DNA of 64,000 nt from Tindallia sp. MSAO_Bac2 (GTDB lineage Bacteria; Bacillota; Clostridia; Peptostreptococcales; Tindalliaceae). The stretch covers positions 33,460 to 97,459 of the forward strand of contig QYZZ01000013.1 of assembly GCA_003838145.1 (NCBI GenBank), written 5' to 3'. The notes under the pieces are model-generated. The model ran no database searches. It had not been told where the DNA came from and worked only from the letters and a program-made list of their open reading frames with translations. The translations under genes were made by a program, and so were the position numbers. Positions 47,668 to 56,544 of the stretch are shown here, one piece after another (position 1 is the stretch's first letter; every line of letters starts with the position of its first letter).

Positions 47668-50025
47668 CTACGTCACCCGATTTTTCAGCGCTTCTATAAA
47701 GCTGAGATTTCTTATTTTGACAAAGGTGGCCAGCTGTGCGATAACGACAAAGCTGATGACCGCCACTATTGTCTGTGGAATTACCAAAGCACCAACTTCC
47801 ATGGGCATGGCATAAACTTCCGTGGCAATGGCTTCCATCATGATTCGAACCAGCATTCTTCCAAAGGGAATTCCAAGAATAATACCCACAACTGTTACCA
47901 GGGCGTTTTCCCGGCTAATCATGCGAAAAATTTCCCGGCGATGAAATCCCAGCACTCGCAGGGAAGAAAACTCCATAATACGTTCATTAATGCTGATTAA
48001 CGTTATATTATAAACAATCGCGAAGCCTATGATTCCACCCAGCATAACCAAAATACCGATGGTAACAACAATAAGTTCCGAAAATTCCTCAAACATTTCT
48101 CTCATTTCTCCCACCGACTGAACCTGCCGGACATGTTCCGCATCGTCCATGACCGCATTTATGTCATCTTCAGATTTCAGGGAAACACCAGTAATATGAT
48201 CCGGAAGGGTTACCAGTTCTTCCATGGTGCTTAGGGTCATATAGCCATTAAACCCAAGATACTGCACCACAGAATCACCGGTTTCAATCCAGAAATCATC
48301 CCTGTCCGGCAAAAAATTTCTCACCAGCACCTGGTCTCCTTTTTGGATCCCCATGGATTTTTTTAGACCGTCGGTAATATAAAGAAGCCCATCTTTCATT
48401 TCCAGCGGTTCACCGGAAACAGTCCGAAGGTTGTACAGCTGACTGTCCGGCTGGACAGCAATAACGCTGAGGGATTTTCTTTCCCGGTTATGCCGGATTT
48501 CCAAAGGCATTTCAACTCTTGGTTCAATGATACTTACCCTGACCATTTGCTGAACTTCCCGCAGTGTTTGGTTGCTTTTCATTCCATCAAAATCTATATT
48601 GTAATCCATGGCGTATATTTCACCATATTGCTCATCAAACAAGGTTTGCCAGACGCCGCCCATATTTATGGCTACCATGGTTACACCAAAGGTCAGGGTG
48701 ATTCCCAGAGCCAGGGTGATATAACGCCGCTTGTTCCGAAAAAGGTTTCTGAGCACCATTTTCCAGCTGAAGGCAATCCGTTTCCACAAGAAGGTTATTC
48801 TTTCAATCAGAAGCCGGTGCCCATCCGCTGGTGGCTCCGGCCGCATGGAGTCGGCTGGCTGCACATAAAGAACCTTCCGGGCTCCGGCGAGACCGGCAAA
48901 TATACAGAAAAAAACCGTGGCCATCAGTGCCAGAAAATAAGATTCCGGTAAAATCCTCATTTCCAGAACAGGGATATTCATGTATTGTATATAAAGTCGG
49001 GTAAAAATGTCCGATACCCAGGTGCCGCCTATAATCCCAAATACGCTGCCTCCCAAACCCAGCAGAAGGGAGAACTGGACATAATGTGTCAGAATCTGCC
49101 TGTTGGAATATCCCAGAGCCTTCATGATACCGATGCCCATCCGGTCGTTTTTGACAGTACGGGACAAAACAATATAAATAATCAGTGCTGCCACCAGCAT
49201 AAAGAGAGCAGGAAGAACCTGAGACATAGCCCTGACCTGATTCAGTTCTTCTTGCATCATTTTATAGCTCAGCATATCTTCCCGCTGCATCACCCGCCGC
49301 AGACCATACCGGTCCAGTTCATCTTCCAGCAAATCTGCCACTGCTTTGGGATCCGCCCCGGGATTTAAGGTAATTAATATTTCATTATAGCTGTCCCGAT
49401 ATCCCGTAAGGCCTGCCAGCAGTTCTTCCGCCACAAAAAGAACACCATAGCTTTCCGGATCCGGCAGCAGGTTCTGCTCATCTTCCATCAGATATACAAA
49501 TTCCGGCTGGCCGGCTATTCCCGAAACTTCCAGCGGCACTTCCCGTCCGTTGATATAAGGGGTTATCCGGTGACCTGTTTCAATGCCCCTTCCGGTAGCA
49601 AATTGCTCCAGAACCGTAACCGAGGAAGTTTCACGCCGAACCATTCTTCCTTCAATGGGATATAGTGCGTTGATGGTTACCTCCCGGTCCGGAACCGAAA
49701 CCACTTTAACCCGAACCCTCTCCTCCGGGTCCTCAACAACGAAAGGCACTTCTACGCTGATTCTGCCCTGGGCCCGGTCAACCTCCGGCAGCCTTTCCAC
49801 ATCGTAAACCGCCGCTGCCGGAATTCGGGTAAGCTCCACCTGCAGATCTGCCAGGTTTGTTTCCCGATAATACAACTCCATGGAGTTTTCCAGGTTATCT
49901 GCTGTCATATGGGTGGAAATAAGAGACATCAGCGCCAGCGCCATGACCACCACAATGGATATGACCTGACCTTTAATGCTGATCATTAATCGAAACAGTC
50001 TGCGTGTCAAAGGACTCATTACCAT
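47668..50025 (-). CDS. ABC transporter permease, FtsX/MacB family
   Basis: Large permease of 785 residues with two FtsX domains. An N-terminal membrane helix precedes an extracytoplasmic domain; then come helices with VLPALFMLVAALIIYIVLSR and NDRMGIGIMKALGYSNRQIL. A second extracytoplasmic domain and a C-terminal FtsX domain follow (IISINERIMEFSSLRVLGFH-like region; FRMISRENALVTVVGIILGI). It overlaps the ATPase gene by 7 bases. With the HlyD-type adaptor it forms a MacAB-like export or envelope-stress system. Confidence 0.88.
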   Translation of the reverse strand: MVMSPLTRRLFRLMISIKGQVISIVVVMALALMSLISTHMTADNLENSMELYYRETNLADLQVELTRIPAAAVYDVERLPEVDRAQGRISVEVPFVVEDPEERVRVKVVSVPDREVTINALYPIEGRMVRRETSSVTVLEQFATGRGIETGHRITPYINGREVPLEVSGIAGQPEFVYLMEDEQNLLPDPESYGVLFVAEELLAGLTGYRDSYNEILITLNPGADPKAVADLLEDELDRYGLRRVMQREDMLSYKMMQEELNQVRAMSQVLPALFMLVAALIIYIVLSRTVKNDRMGIGIMKALGYSNRQILTHYVQFSLLLGLGGSVFGIIGGTWVSDIFTRLYIQYMNIPVLEMRILPESYFLALMATVFFCIFAGLAGARKVLYVQPADSMRPEPPADGHRLLIERITFLWKRIAFSWKMVLRNLFRNKRRYITLALGITLTFGVTMVAINMGGVWQTLFDEQYGEIYAMDYNIDFDGMKSNQTLREVQQMVRVSIIEPRVEMPLEIRHNRERKSLSVIAVQPDSQLYNLRTVSGEPLEMKDGLLYITDGLKKSMGIQKGDQVLVRNFLPDRDDFWIETGDSVVQYLGFNGYMTLSTMEELVTLPDHITGVSLKSEDDINAVMDDAEHVRQVQSVGEMREMFEEFSELIVVTIGILVMLGGIIGFAIVYNITLISINERIMEFSSLRVLGFHRREIFRMISRENALVTVVGIILGIPFGRMLVRIMMEAIATEVYAMPMEVGALVIPQTIVAVISFVVIAQLATFVKIRNLSFIEALKNRVT

Positions 50026-50774
50026 TCAATCCTTTCCGGATTCACAGGGCTTTCGTTGAGTTTGTTTTCTGTAATTTCACCACTGCGCATTCTGATAACC
50101 CGATCCCCGATTGCTCCCACTGGCATATTGTGGGTAATGATGATGACTGTTTTTCCGTAGGTCACATTCACTTCCTTTAATAAAGACAGAATCTTAACCC
50201 CGGTTTCAAAATCCAATGCCCCAGTAGGCTCATCACATAAGAGCAGTAACGGATTTTTGGCAACCGCTCTGGCAATGGCAACCCGTTGCTGTTCACCACC
50301 ACTTAACTGAGATGGAAAATGACCGGCTCTGTCCGCAAGGCCTACCTTTTCCATCACTTCATCCAGAGGAAGAGGGGTGTCACATATTTCCGTAGCCAAC
50401 TCCACATTCTCTCTGGCGGTCAGATTTGCCATTAAATTATAAAACTGAAAGACAAAACCCACCTGGTTTCTTCGATATCGGGTCAGTCGACGATCCGAAA
50501 AGGTAGTGATATCCTCCCCCTGAATGAGGATTTTACCGGATGTGGGACTGTCCATCCCACCCATCACATTTAGCAAGGTACTTTTTCCCGAGCCGCTGGG
50601 CCCCAGTATAACCACAAACTCCCCCTCCATAATTTCAAAGGTGGATTCCTTAAGTGCATGAACGTCCACTTCACCCATATGATAGACCTTACTGATGCCT
50701 TGCACTTCTATAAGTGCCTCAGAGGTTTTGTTACTTTCAACAGGTTTTTCATTGCCATTAAAAAATCCGAACAT
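50019..50774 (-). CDS. ABC transporter ATP-binding protein (MacB/LolD type)
   Basis: ATPase of 251 residues. Walker [10 protein letters not shown], the Q-loop FVFQFYNLM, the signature [14 protein letters not shown], Walker [14 protein letters not shown] and the H-loop IIITHN are all present. It partners with the downstream FtsX-type permease. It starts 4 bases after the TetR gene, so the regulator probably controls this transporter. Confidence 0.93.
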   Translation of the reverse strand: MFGFFNGNEKPVESNKTSEALIEVQGISKVYHMGEVDVHALKESTFEIMEGEFVVILGPSGSGKSTLLNVMGGMDSPTSGKILIQGEDITTFSDRRLTRYRRNQVGFVFQFYNLMANLTARENVELATEICDTPLPLDEVMEKVGLADRAGHFPSQLSGGEQQRVAIARAVAKNPLLLLCDEPTGALDFETGVKILSLLKEVNVTYGKTVIIITHNMPVGAIGDRVIRMRSGEITENKLNESPVNPERIEW

Positions 50775-50778
50775 ACTT

Positions 50779-51360
50779 TCACCTGCCTTCCGATACCATT
50801 AGTCCCTGTCTGATAAACTGAAATAAGCGCCGGTTAAAGCGCAGCATTTCTTCATCTCCGTATTGGGGCATCAGCTGCATCATGCCGGCATTGACAACAT
50901 CCAGCAAAATGACAACAAATTCCTGGTCTGCCGCCCTTATTTCTCCTTTTTTTGCGCCCTTTTCCAGAATATCCAATAGAATTTTAAGCGTTGTTTCCTT
51001 TTTATAAGCAGATAGTTTTTCCAGAAGATAAGGAGCTTCGTATACATCTTTATATAAAGCGGCAGAATATTCTTCTGATGCACGCTGCCCCAGTTGGAAG
51101 TATATTTCCAGTTTTTCAAAAGTGTCCCTTGCCTTTGTAAGCGCTTCAACCACATCCATATTAAATCGGCTAATCGTCCTCATGAGAATTTCTTCAACTA
51201 AATGCTCCTTTGAGTCGAAATGATTGTATATTGTCATTTTGCTGATTCCTGCTGCGGCTGCAATTTCTTCCATGGTGACGTTCTTGAAACCATTGGTGAT
51301 AATCAGTCGCTCCGCCTGGTCCATCAACCGCTGGTGTTTTATTTCCGCCTGGGTTGGCAT
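50779..51360 (-). CDS. TetR-family transcriptional regulator
   Basis: Repressor-type protein of 193 residues. The N-terminal helix-turn-helix is ITNGFKNVTMEEIAAAAGIS followed by KMTIYNHFDSKEHLVEEIL. The C-terminal ligand-binding part is variable and gives no ligand. It heads the ABC/FtsX/HlyD operon and probably represses it until an exported compound binds. The promoter at 51407 has an A-rich stretch with TACT/AGTA half sites that could be its operator. Confidence 0.9.
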   Translation of the reverse strand: MPTQAEIKHQRLMDQAERLIITNGFKNVTMEEIAAAAGISKMTIYNHFDSKEHLVEEILMRTISRFNMDVVEALTKARDTFEKLEIYFQLGQRASEEYSAALYKDVYEAPYLLEKLSAYKKETTLKILLDILEKGAKKGEIRAADQEFVVILLDVVNAGMMQLMPQYGDEEMLRFNRRLFQFIRQGLMVSEGR

Positions 51361-51406
51361 AACACTTCCTCCTATTTTTACTTTTTTACTTTTTTAGTAT
51401 ATTTTT

Positions 51407-51435
51407 ATTATGTGGCAAGGATTTGTTTTTGTCAA
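51407..51435 (-). promoter_or_regulatory. Sigma-A promoter of the TetR-ABC operon
   Basis: On the minus strand TTGACA, a 17-bp spacer and CATAAT. Downstream lies ATACTAAAAAAGTAAAAAAG, with TACT and AGTA in opposite orientation, a possible TetR operator overlapping the start. Confidence 0.78.
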
Positions 51436-51436
51436 T

Positions 51437-51472
51437 AAAAAAAGCCGTCCTCCTTTCACTGCGGAGTCCAGC
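51437..51472 (-). terminator. Terminator at the end of the malate/pyruvate dehydrogenase operon
   Basis: On the minus strand GCTGGACTCC can pair with GGAGGACGGC (two internal mismatches), followed by seven T. It comes directly after the small open frame at 51476-51580 and 250 bases after lpd. Confidence 0.65.
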
Positions 51473-51475
51473 TCT

Positions 51476-51580
51476 TTATATGAATCGATGCTTTAAAGGA
51501 CCATAAATATTCATTCTGATAAACCTGGATAAAAGCAGGATGATCACCGGGAATAAAATATAGGCTTCCAAAAGATTCAT
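51476..51580 (-). CDS. Possible 34-residue membrane peptide
   Basis: A short frame (ATG 51580 to TAA 51476) encodes MNLLEAYILFPVIILLLSRF, then IRMNIYGPLKHRFI. That is one membrane helix and a basic tail. AGAGG lies eight bases and GGGA directly upstream of the ATG. It sits between lpd and the operon terminator, 141 bases after the lpd stop. The size and build are those of small membrane subunits or regulators. No homology can be claimed, and it may be chance. Confidence 0.4.
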   Translation of the reverse strand: MNLLEAYILFPVIILLLSRFIRMNIYGPLKHRFI

Positions 51581-51721
51581 TCCCTATGCCTCTTCAAATT
51601 TTTCACAAGCGTGTTTATCCGCCCGAACACGACAAAAGGACAAAAGCCGAACGATGATTGCTTTTGCCCCTTTGTATTATTCTTATGAAAGAAAGGAGGA
51701 GATTTATTCTTTCTTAATAAC

Positions 51722-53113
51722 TTAGTCGCTGGAAAGAGAGTGAATCGCTTCACCCATAATTCCGGCACTTGCTTCCATTACCGCTTCCGAAAGAGTTGGA
51801 TGTGCGTGAATAGTATGGGCCAGCTCTTCTGCAGTACATTCCAGCCGAAGGGCTAATACAGCTTCTGCTATCAGCTCTGTAGCTTTTGGCCCCAAAATGT
51901 GGACACCAACAATTTCGTTCCATTTCTTCTCTGTAATAATTTTAATAAATCCCTGAGGTTTCCCAATGGTCAATGCTTTTCCGTTCATTTGAAGATCAAA
52001 AAAGCTGACGCTAACTTCGTCACGATACTTCTCCCGGGCTTCCTTTTCTGTCAGACCTACAGAGGCGGCCTCCGGCTCAATATACAGGCAGGATGGGACT
52101 GGTTGTCCTTTCATGGATACTTTGTGTCCCAGGGCATCTTCCACCGCCACAATTCCCTGATGGGAAGCGGTATGCGCCAGCATGTATTTCCCGGTTACAT
52201 CACCAATGGCATAGACGTTAGGAATATTGGTTTTCATCTGATGGTCCACCTTGATTCCCGGTCCATCCATTTCCAGCGCCAGAGAATCCAGCCATGCGAC
52301 TTCCGGTTTTCGGCCTACGGCCATCAGCACTTTTTCCACTTGCATCTCCTGGGAGGATTCATCCATTTGATATTTAAGGTTGTATGCTTCACCTGTTTTT
52401 TTAATTTCTGAAACCCGGCATTGAGTTAAGATTTTCATACCTTTTTCTTCCAGAATTTCTGTCAGGCTCTGTGCCAGGTCTTCATCTTCCCTGGGTAAGA
52501 TTTGTGGCAACATTTCTATTACGGTTACCTCAGTTCCCAGGGAATGATAGATATACCCCAGCTCGATACCAATAACTCCACCGCCGATGATTGCCATGGA
52601 TTTTGGCACTTCTTCCAGCTCCAGGGTCTCTTTACTGGTCAAAATTCCCTCCAGGTCATGGCCGGGAATCGGAATCATGATAGGTTCCGAACCAGCGGCA
52701 ATAATGATTTTATCTCCCCGCAGCTCTTCTTTCCCATTCTCCGTGATGATTTCAATGGTATCCTCGCTTTTAAATGCCGCATTTCCTTTAAAGACCGTGA
52801 CACCATTTTTTTCCAGCAAACTCTCCACGCCTCCGGTCAAAGATTGAACAATTTCTTCCTTGTTTTTCTGAGCCTGTTTCCAGTTCACGGATGCCTCTTT
52901 CACTTCAAGGCCAAAAGTCTGGGAGTTTTTCGCAGCATGATAAACCTCTACGGTATGAAGCAAGGCCTTGGTGGGAATGCAACCCCAGTTCAGACAGGTT
53001 CCACCAATCTTACCTTTTTCAATCAAAGCCACTTCTTTTCCTTTTTTAGCTGCATGGATGGCTGCCGTATAACCGCCGGGTCCACCGCCAATCACAATGA
53101 AATCATAGTTCAT
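51722..53113 (-). CDS. lpdA: Dihydrolipoyl dehydrogenase (E3)
   Basis: FAD-dependent enzyme of 463 residues that reoxidises lipoamide with NAD+. The FAD motif is FIVIGGGPGGYTAAIHAAKK, and the redox disulfide is Cys40/Cys45 in GGTCLNWGCIPTK. The NAD motif is AIIGGGVIGIELG and the C-terminal catalytic motif is HAHPTLSEAVMEA. The start is ATG 53113 after GGGAGG; the frame extends 33 bases further upstream. There is no N-terminal lipoyl domain, unlike AcoL of some clostridia. Confidence 0.95.
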   Translation of the reverse strand: MNYDFIVIGGGPGGYTAAIHAAKKGKEVALIEKGKIGGTCLNWGCIPTKALLHTVEVYHAAKNSQTFGLEVKEASVNWKQAQKNKEEIVQSLTGGVESLLEKNGVTVFKGNAAFKSEDTIEIITENGKEELRGDKIIIAAGSEPIMIPIPGHDLEGILTSKETLELEEVPKSMAIIGGGVIGIELGYIYHSLGTEVTVIEMLPQILPREDEDLAQSLTEILEEKGMKILTQCRVSEIKKTGEAYNLKYQMDESSQEMQVEKVLMAVGRKPEVAWLDSLALEMDGPGIKVDHQMKTNIPNVYAIGDVTGKYMLAHTASHQGIVAVEDALGHKVSMKGQPVPSCLYIEPEAASVGLTEKEAREKYRDEVSVSFFDLQMNGKALTIGKPQGFIKIITEKKWNEIVGVHILGPKATELIAEAVLALRLECTAEELAHTIHAHPTLSEAVMEASAGIMGEAIHSLSSD

Positions 53114-53173
53114 ATTAATCCTCCCTGTATCTACTGAACATATCATCTAGTCCGTAAATTAAATACACAAAAA

Positions 53174-54526
53174 CTACAACAGTAAGTATGGATTCTGCAA
53201 CATTTTCTTCACTCGCTGCAGGAACTGTGCTGCCGGCGCCCCATCAATCACTCGGTGATCATAGGTCAAGCTCAATGTCATCATGGGTCGTATGACAATT
53301 TCATCCTCCCGAACCACAGGCGTTTTTTCCGTTTTACCCACGGCTAAAATAGCACTTTCCGGTGGGTTTATTATCGCTGTGAAGTCATCGATATCGAACA
53401 TGCCCAGGTTGGAGATGGTAAAGGTTCCTCCGGTGTAATCTTCTGTATCCAGGTTGTTGGTTTTTGCTTTTTCAACCAATTCTTTGCCCGCAGCGTTGAT
53501 CTCCTGAAGGGTTAACAGATCCGCATCTTTGATGACGGGCACGATCAGTCCGTTTTCCACTGCAACAGCGATCCCCATGTTGACATACTGGTGTGTTAGG
53601 ATTCCTTCTTCTGTCAGAGAAGCGTTAACCATGGGATTTTCCATCAAGGCTTTGGAAACAACTTTGACCAGGATATCGTTCACGGAGATTTTTTGTCCGT
53701 CTTCTTTAAACATTTCCCTTAGTCGGATCACTTCGCTCATGTCCACTTTGATCCGGTGACTGAGTTGAGCGGAAGTCTGCAGGCTTTCCATCATTCGATC
53801 GGCGATAACCTGACGCATGCCTTCGAAGGGAATGAGTTCGGTAGTACGTGCACGCATGGCACCTGTTGCCTGTCCGGAGGCCAGGTATTTTTCCACGTCC
53901 TCTTTGGTAACACGGCCATTTTCACCGGTTCCGGTGATGGCCGCCAGGCTGATGCCTTTTTCCCGGGCCATTTTCGCAGCGACGGGGGTTGAACGGTGAT
54001 CCTGTCGAGATTTTTCAGCAATTGCGAGTATATCTCTTTCAACGATCCAGCCCTGCGGGCTGCTGCCGGTGATGGTCTCATAGTCTACTTCTGCTTCCTG
54101 TGCCCGGGTTTTGGCCCGGGGGGTAATATAGACTTTTTCGCCGGGTTGGCGTTTCGGGGCGGCTGGCTCTGCAGGAACTTCCGGGGTTTTCTCTTCTTTT
54201 GCTGTTTTCTTTTTGTCTTTCGGTGCCTCTGAAGTGCTTTTGGAAGCTTCTTTTTCTGCTTCTGCCAGCAGGTCGCTTATGTCTTCTCCGGCTTCTCCGA
54301 TCACGCCTATGATCTGGGTGATGGGAACAACTTCGCCCTCCTGACGGGTTATTTTCAGTAATGTACCGCTGTCAGGGGAGGTGATCTCAATGTTAAGTTT
54401 ATCCGTTTCGATTTCAAACAGGGGTTCTTCTGCCTTGACGGTTTCCCCTTCTTTTTTCAGCCACTTTCGGATGGTTCCTTTTTTCATTTGAAGCCCTTGT
54501 TTGGGCATAATTACTTTTGTCGCCAC
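53174..54526 (-). CDS. Dihydrolipoamide acyltransferase (E2) of a 2-oxoacid/acetoin dehydrogenase complex
   Basis: Core enzyme of 450 residues. One lipoyl domain lies at about 1-78, with Lys43 in FEIETDKLNIE. A charged linker follows, then two consecutive peripheral-subunit-binding-like segments (TPRAKTRAQEAEVDYETITG and TPVAAKMAREKGISLAAITG). The acyltransferase domain has the catalytic DHRVIDG near the C-terminus. It starts at GTG 54526 after GGGGGAG. The acyl group (from pyruvate, acetoin or another substrate) cannot be fixed by sequence alone. Confidence 0.92.
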   Translation of the reverse strand: MATKVIMPKQGLQMKKGTIRKWLKKEGETVKAEEPLFEIETDKLNIEITSPDSGTLLKITRQEGEVVPITQIIGVIGEAGEDISDLLAEAEKEASKSTSEAPKDKKKTAKEEKTPEVPAEPAAPKRQPGEKVYITPRAKTRAQEAEVDYETITGSSPQGWIVERDILAIAEKSRQDHRSTPVAAKMAREKGISLAAITGTGENGRVTKEDVEKYLASGQATGAMRARTTELIPFEGMRQVIADRMMESLQTSAQLSHRIKVDMSEVIRLREMFKEDGQKISVNDILVKVVSKALMENPMVNASLTEEGILTHQYVNMGIAVAVENGLIVPVIKDADLLTLQEINAAGKELVEKAKTNNLDTEDYTGGTFTISNLGMFDIDDFTAIINPPESAILAVGKTEKTPVVREDEIVIRPMMTLSLTYDHRVIDGAPAAQFLQRVKKMLQNPYLLL

Positions 54527-54538
54527 GTTTCTCCCCCC

Positions 54539-55519
54539 TTATTGGTGCATGGTTTTACGAATAGCTTGTATAATTTCTTCCTTCTGGGGAACGACTGCAT
54601 TTTCCAGGCCCAGGTTAAAAGGCAGGGTGCACTGTTTGGCCCCTAACCTTTCAATGGGAGCATCCAGATGGATAAAGGCTTCTTCAGCCATGATGGATGC
54701 CAGTTCTGCGCCGACACCTGCAGTTCGGTGCCCTTCATGGACCACCACTGCACGACCGGTTTTTTTAACGGACCGGATCATGGTTTTTGTGTCCAGGGGA
54801 ACCAGCGTGCGGGGATCAATGACTTCCACATCGATGCCTTCTTCTGCCAGTTCTTCGGCTATTTCCACACCCATACCTACATAGAGATGGGTAGCAACAA
54901 GCGTCACATCTTTTCCTTCCCGAACCACGTTGGCTTTCCCAAAAGGAACCATAAATTCCGGATCGTCCGGGACTTCTTCTGTGGATGCATAAAGGGCCTT
55001 GTGCTCAATGAACATCACCGGATTATCATCCCGGATAGCTGTTCTGAGGAGCCCTGCTGCATCCGCTGCGCTGGATGGCATGACAACTTTCATCCCCGGA
55101 ATGTGCATGAAAAATGCTTCCACGGATTGGGAGTGCTGACCGGCATTTCCGCGGCCGATTCCCTGCTGGCCTCGCACGACCATGGGGATGGTAGCCTTTC
55201 CACCAAACATATATCGCATTTTCGCTGCCTGGTTCAGCAGCTGATCCATGGCAACATAAGTAAAGTCCATGTACATCAGTTCCACTACCGGGCGCATGCC
55301 GCAGGAAGCAGATCCGATACCGGCTCCGACAAAAGCTGCTTCGGATATGGGGGTGTTCCTAACTCGTTTGGCTCCAAATTCGTCAATCAGGCCTCGCGTA
55401 CAGCCGAAAATTCCGCCTTGTTCTGCCACGTCTTCACCCATGACGAATACATTCTCGTCACTTCGCATTTCTTCCGCCAGTACGTCACGGATGGCTTGTG
55501 CATATGATTTAACACTCAT
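54539..55519 (-). CDS. 2-oxoacid/acetoin dehydrogenase E1 component, beta subunit
   Basis: Transketolase-like subunit of 326 residues: VFVMGEDVAEQGGIFGCTRG, NTPISEAAFVGAGIGSASCG and RPVVELMYMDFTYVAMDQLL form the pyrimidine-binding half of the thiamine diphosphate site. The C-terminal domain includes VIDPRTLVPLDTKTM and VVVHEGHRTAGVGAELAS. It would pair with the E1-alpha protein encoded just upstream. The gene resembles acoB of acetoin dehydrogenases and pdhB; either is possible. Confidence 0.92.
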   Translation of the reverse strand: MSVKSYAQAIRDVLAEEMRSDENVFVMGEDVAEQGGIFGCTRGLIDEFGAKRVRNTPISEAAFVGAGIGSASCGMRPVVELMYMDFTYVAMDQLLNQAAKMRYMFGGKATIPMVVRGQQGIGRGNAGQHSQSVEAFFMHIPGMKVVMPSSAADAAGLLRTAIRDDNPVMFIEHKALYASTEEVPDDPEFMVPFGKANVVREGKDVTLVATHLYVGMGVEIAEELAEEGIDVEVIDPRTLVPLDTKTMIRSVKKTGRAVVVHEGHRTAGVGAELASIMAEEAFIHLDAPIERLGAKQCTLPFNLGLENAVVPQKEEIIQAIRKTMHQ

Positions 55520-55540
55520 GGTTGATCCTCCTATCTTCTT

Positions 55541-56500
55541 TTAGTAATCTGTAAATACGTCTTCCATTACTTTGGCCGGATCTGGCTCCGGACTATTTAA
55601 AGCAAATTCCGTTGCGGCTTCTACATCTTCCTGCGCTTTTTCTTCGATGGCTTCCAGTTCTTCCTGACTGGCGATTTTTTCCTCCATCATGTATTTTTTA
55701 AACCTTTTGATAGGGCATTTTTTCTTCCATGCTTCCACTTCTTCCCGGGTTCGATAGACTTGCGGGTCCCCGGTCCAGTGTCCCATCCATCGATAGGTTT
55801 TAAATTCCAGCAACGTTGGTCCTTCGCCGGCTTTTGCCCGGGCGATGGCTTCCTGGATTTTTTCATCAACGGCCAATACGTCGTTTCCATCGGCGGTCAT
55901 ACCAGGGATGGAACAGGCACCGCCTCTTACGCCAATGTCCTGAACAGAAGTGCTTTGACTGGCGGGAACCGAGATTCCAAATCCATTATTTTCACAAATG
56001 AAGATTACCGGCAGTTTCCACACAGAAGCAAGGTTCAGACTTTCATAGAAGACTCCCTGATTGGAGGCGCCGTCTCCAAAAAAAGTTACAGCAACCTGGT
56101 CGGTGCCTTTAAAGTCAGCGGTAAGGCCACCGCCTACGGCGATCGGAATGCCGCCACCTACAATGGCGTTGGCACCCAGATTTCCTTTGGAAAGATCAGC
56201 GATGTGCATGGATCCGCCTTTGCCTTTGCAGTAACCAGTGGCTTTGCCCATCAGCTCCGCCATAGCCTTGCCCAGATCGGCGCCTTTTGCGATGCAGTGG
56301 CCATGGCCACGGTGGGTGCTGGTAATGTAATCTGTGTCTCTTAAGTGGGAGCAGACGGTAGCGGCGATAGCTTCCTGCCCAATGTACAGGTGAACAGATC
56401 CTCGCAGGGCGTCGCTTTCAAAAAGTTCCACCGCTTTTTCTTCAAATTTCCTGATTTCATTCATGGTTTTATAGATCCATAGTGCTCTTTCTTTTTCCAT
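55541..56500 (-). CDS. 2-oxoacid/acetoin dehydrogenase E1 component, alpha subunit
   Basis: Thiamine-diphosphate enzyme subunit of about 319 residues. RGSVHLYIGQEAIAATVCSH and YITSTHRGHGHCIAKGADLG open the fold. The cofactor motif is FFGDGASNQGVFYESLNLAS followed by LPVIFICENN. It starts at ATG 56500 rather than a GTG inside the GAGGAG site. E1 as two short subunits is typical of Gram-positive PDH and AcoAB. With E2, E3 and malic enzyme in one operon, pyruvate is a likely substrate, though acetoin cannot be excluded. Confidence 0.92.
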   Translation of the reverse strand: MEKERALWIYKTMNEIRKFEEKAVELFESDALRGSVHLYIGQEAIAATVCSHLRDTDYITSTHRGHGHCIAKGADLGKAMAELMGKATGYCKGKGGSMHIADLSKGNLGANAIVGGGIPIAVGGGLTADFKGTDQVAVTFFGDGASNQGVFYESLNLASVWKLPVIFICENNGFGISVPASQSTSVQDIGVRGGACSIPGMTADGNDVLAVDEKIQEAIARAKAGEGPTLLEFKTYRWMGHWTGDPQVYRTREEVEAWKKKCPIKRFKKYMMEEKIASQEELEAIEEKAQEDVEAATEFALNSPEPDPAKVMEDVFTDY

Positions 56501-56544
56501 CCTGTTTCTCACTCCTCTTATGTTTTCATTTTATATAACGGTCA

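Noticed and set aside
54668..55507. Plus-strand open frame of 279 codons opposite the E1-beta gene
   Set aside because: It is antisense to a clearly coding gene with strong motifs, has no ribosome binding site and no recognisable domain; it is a codon-usage shadow.
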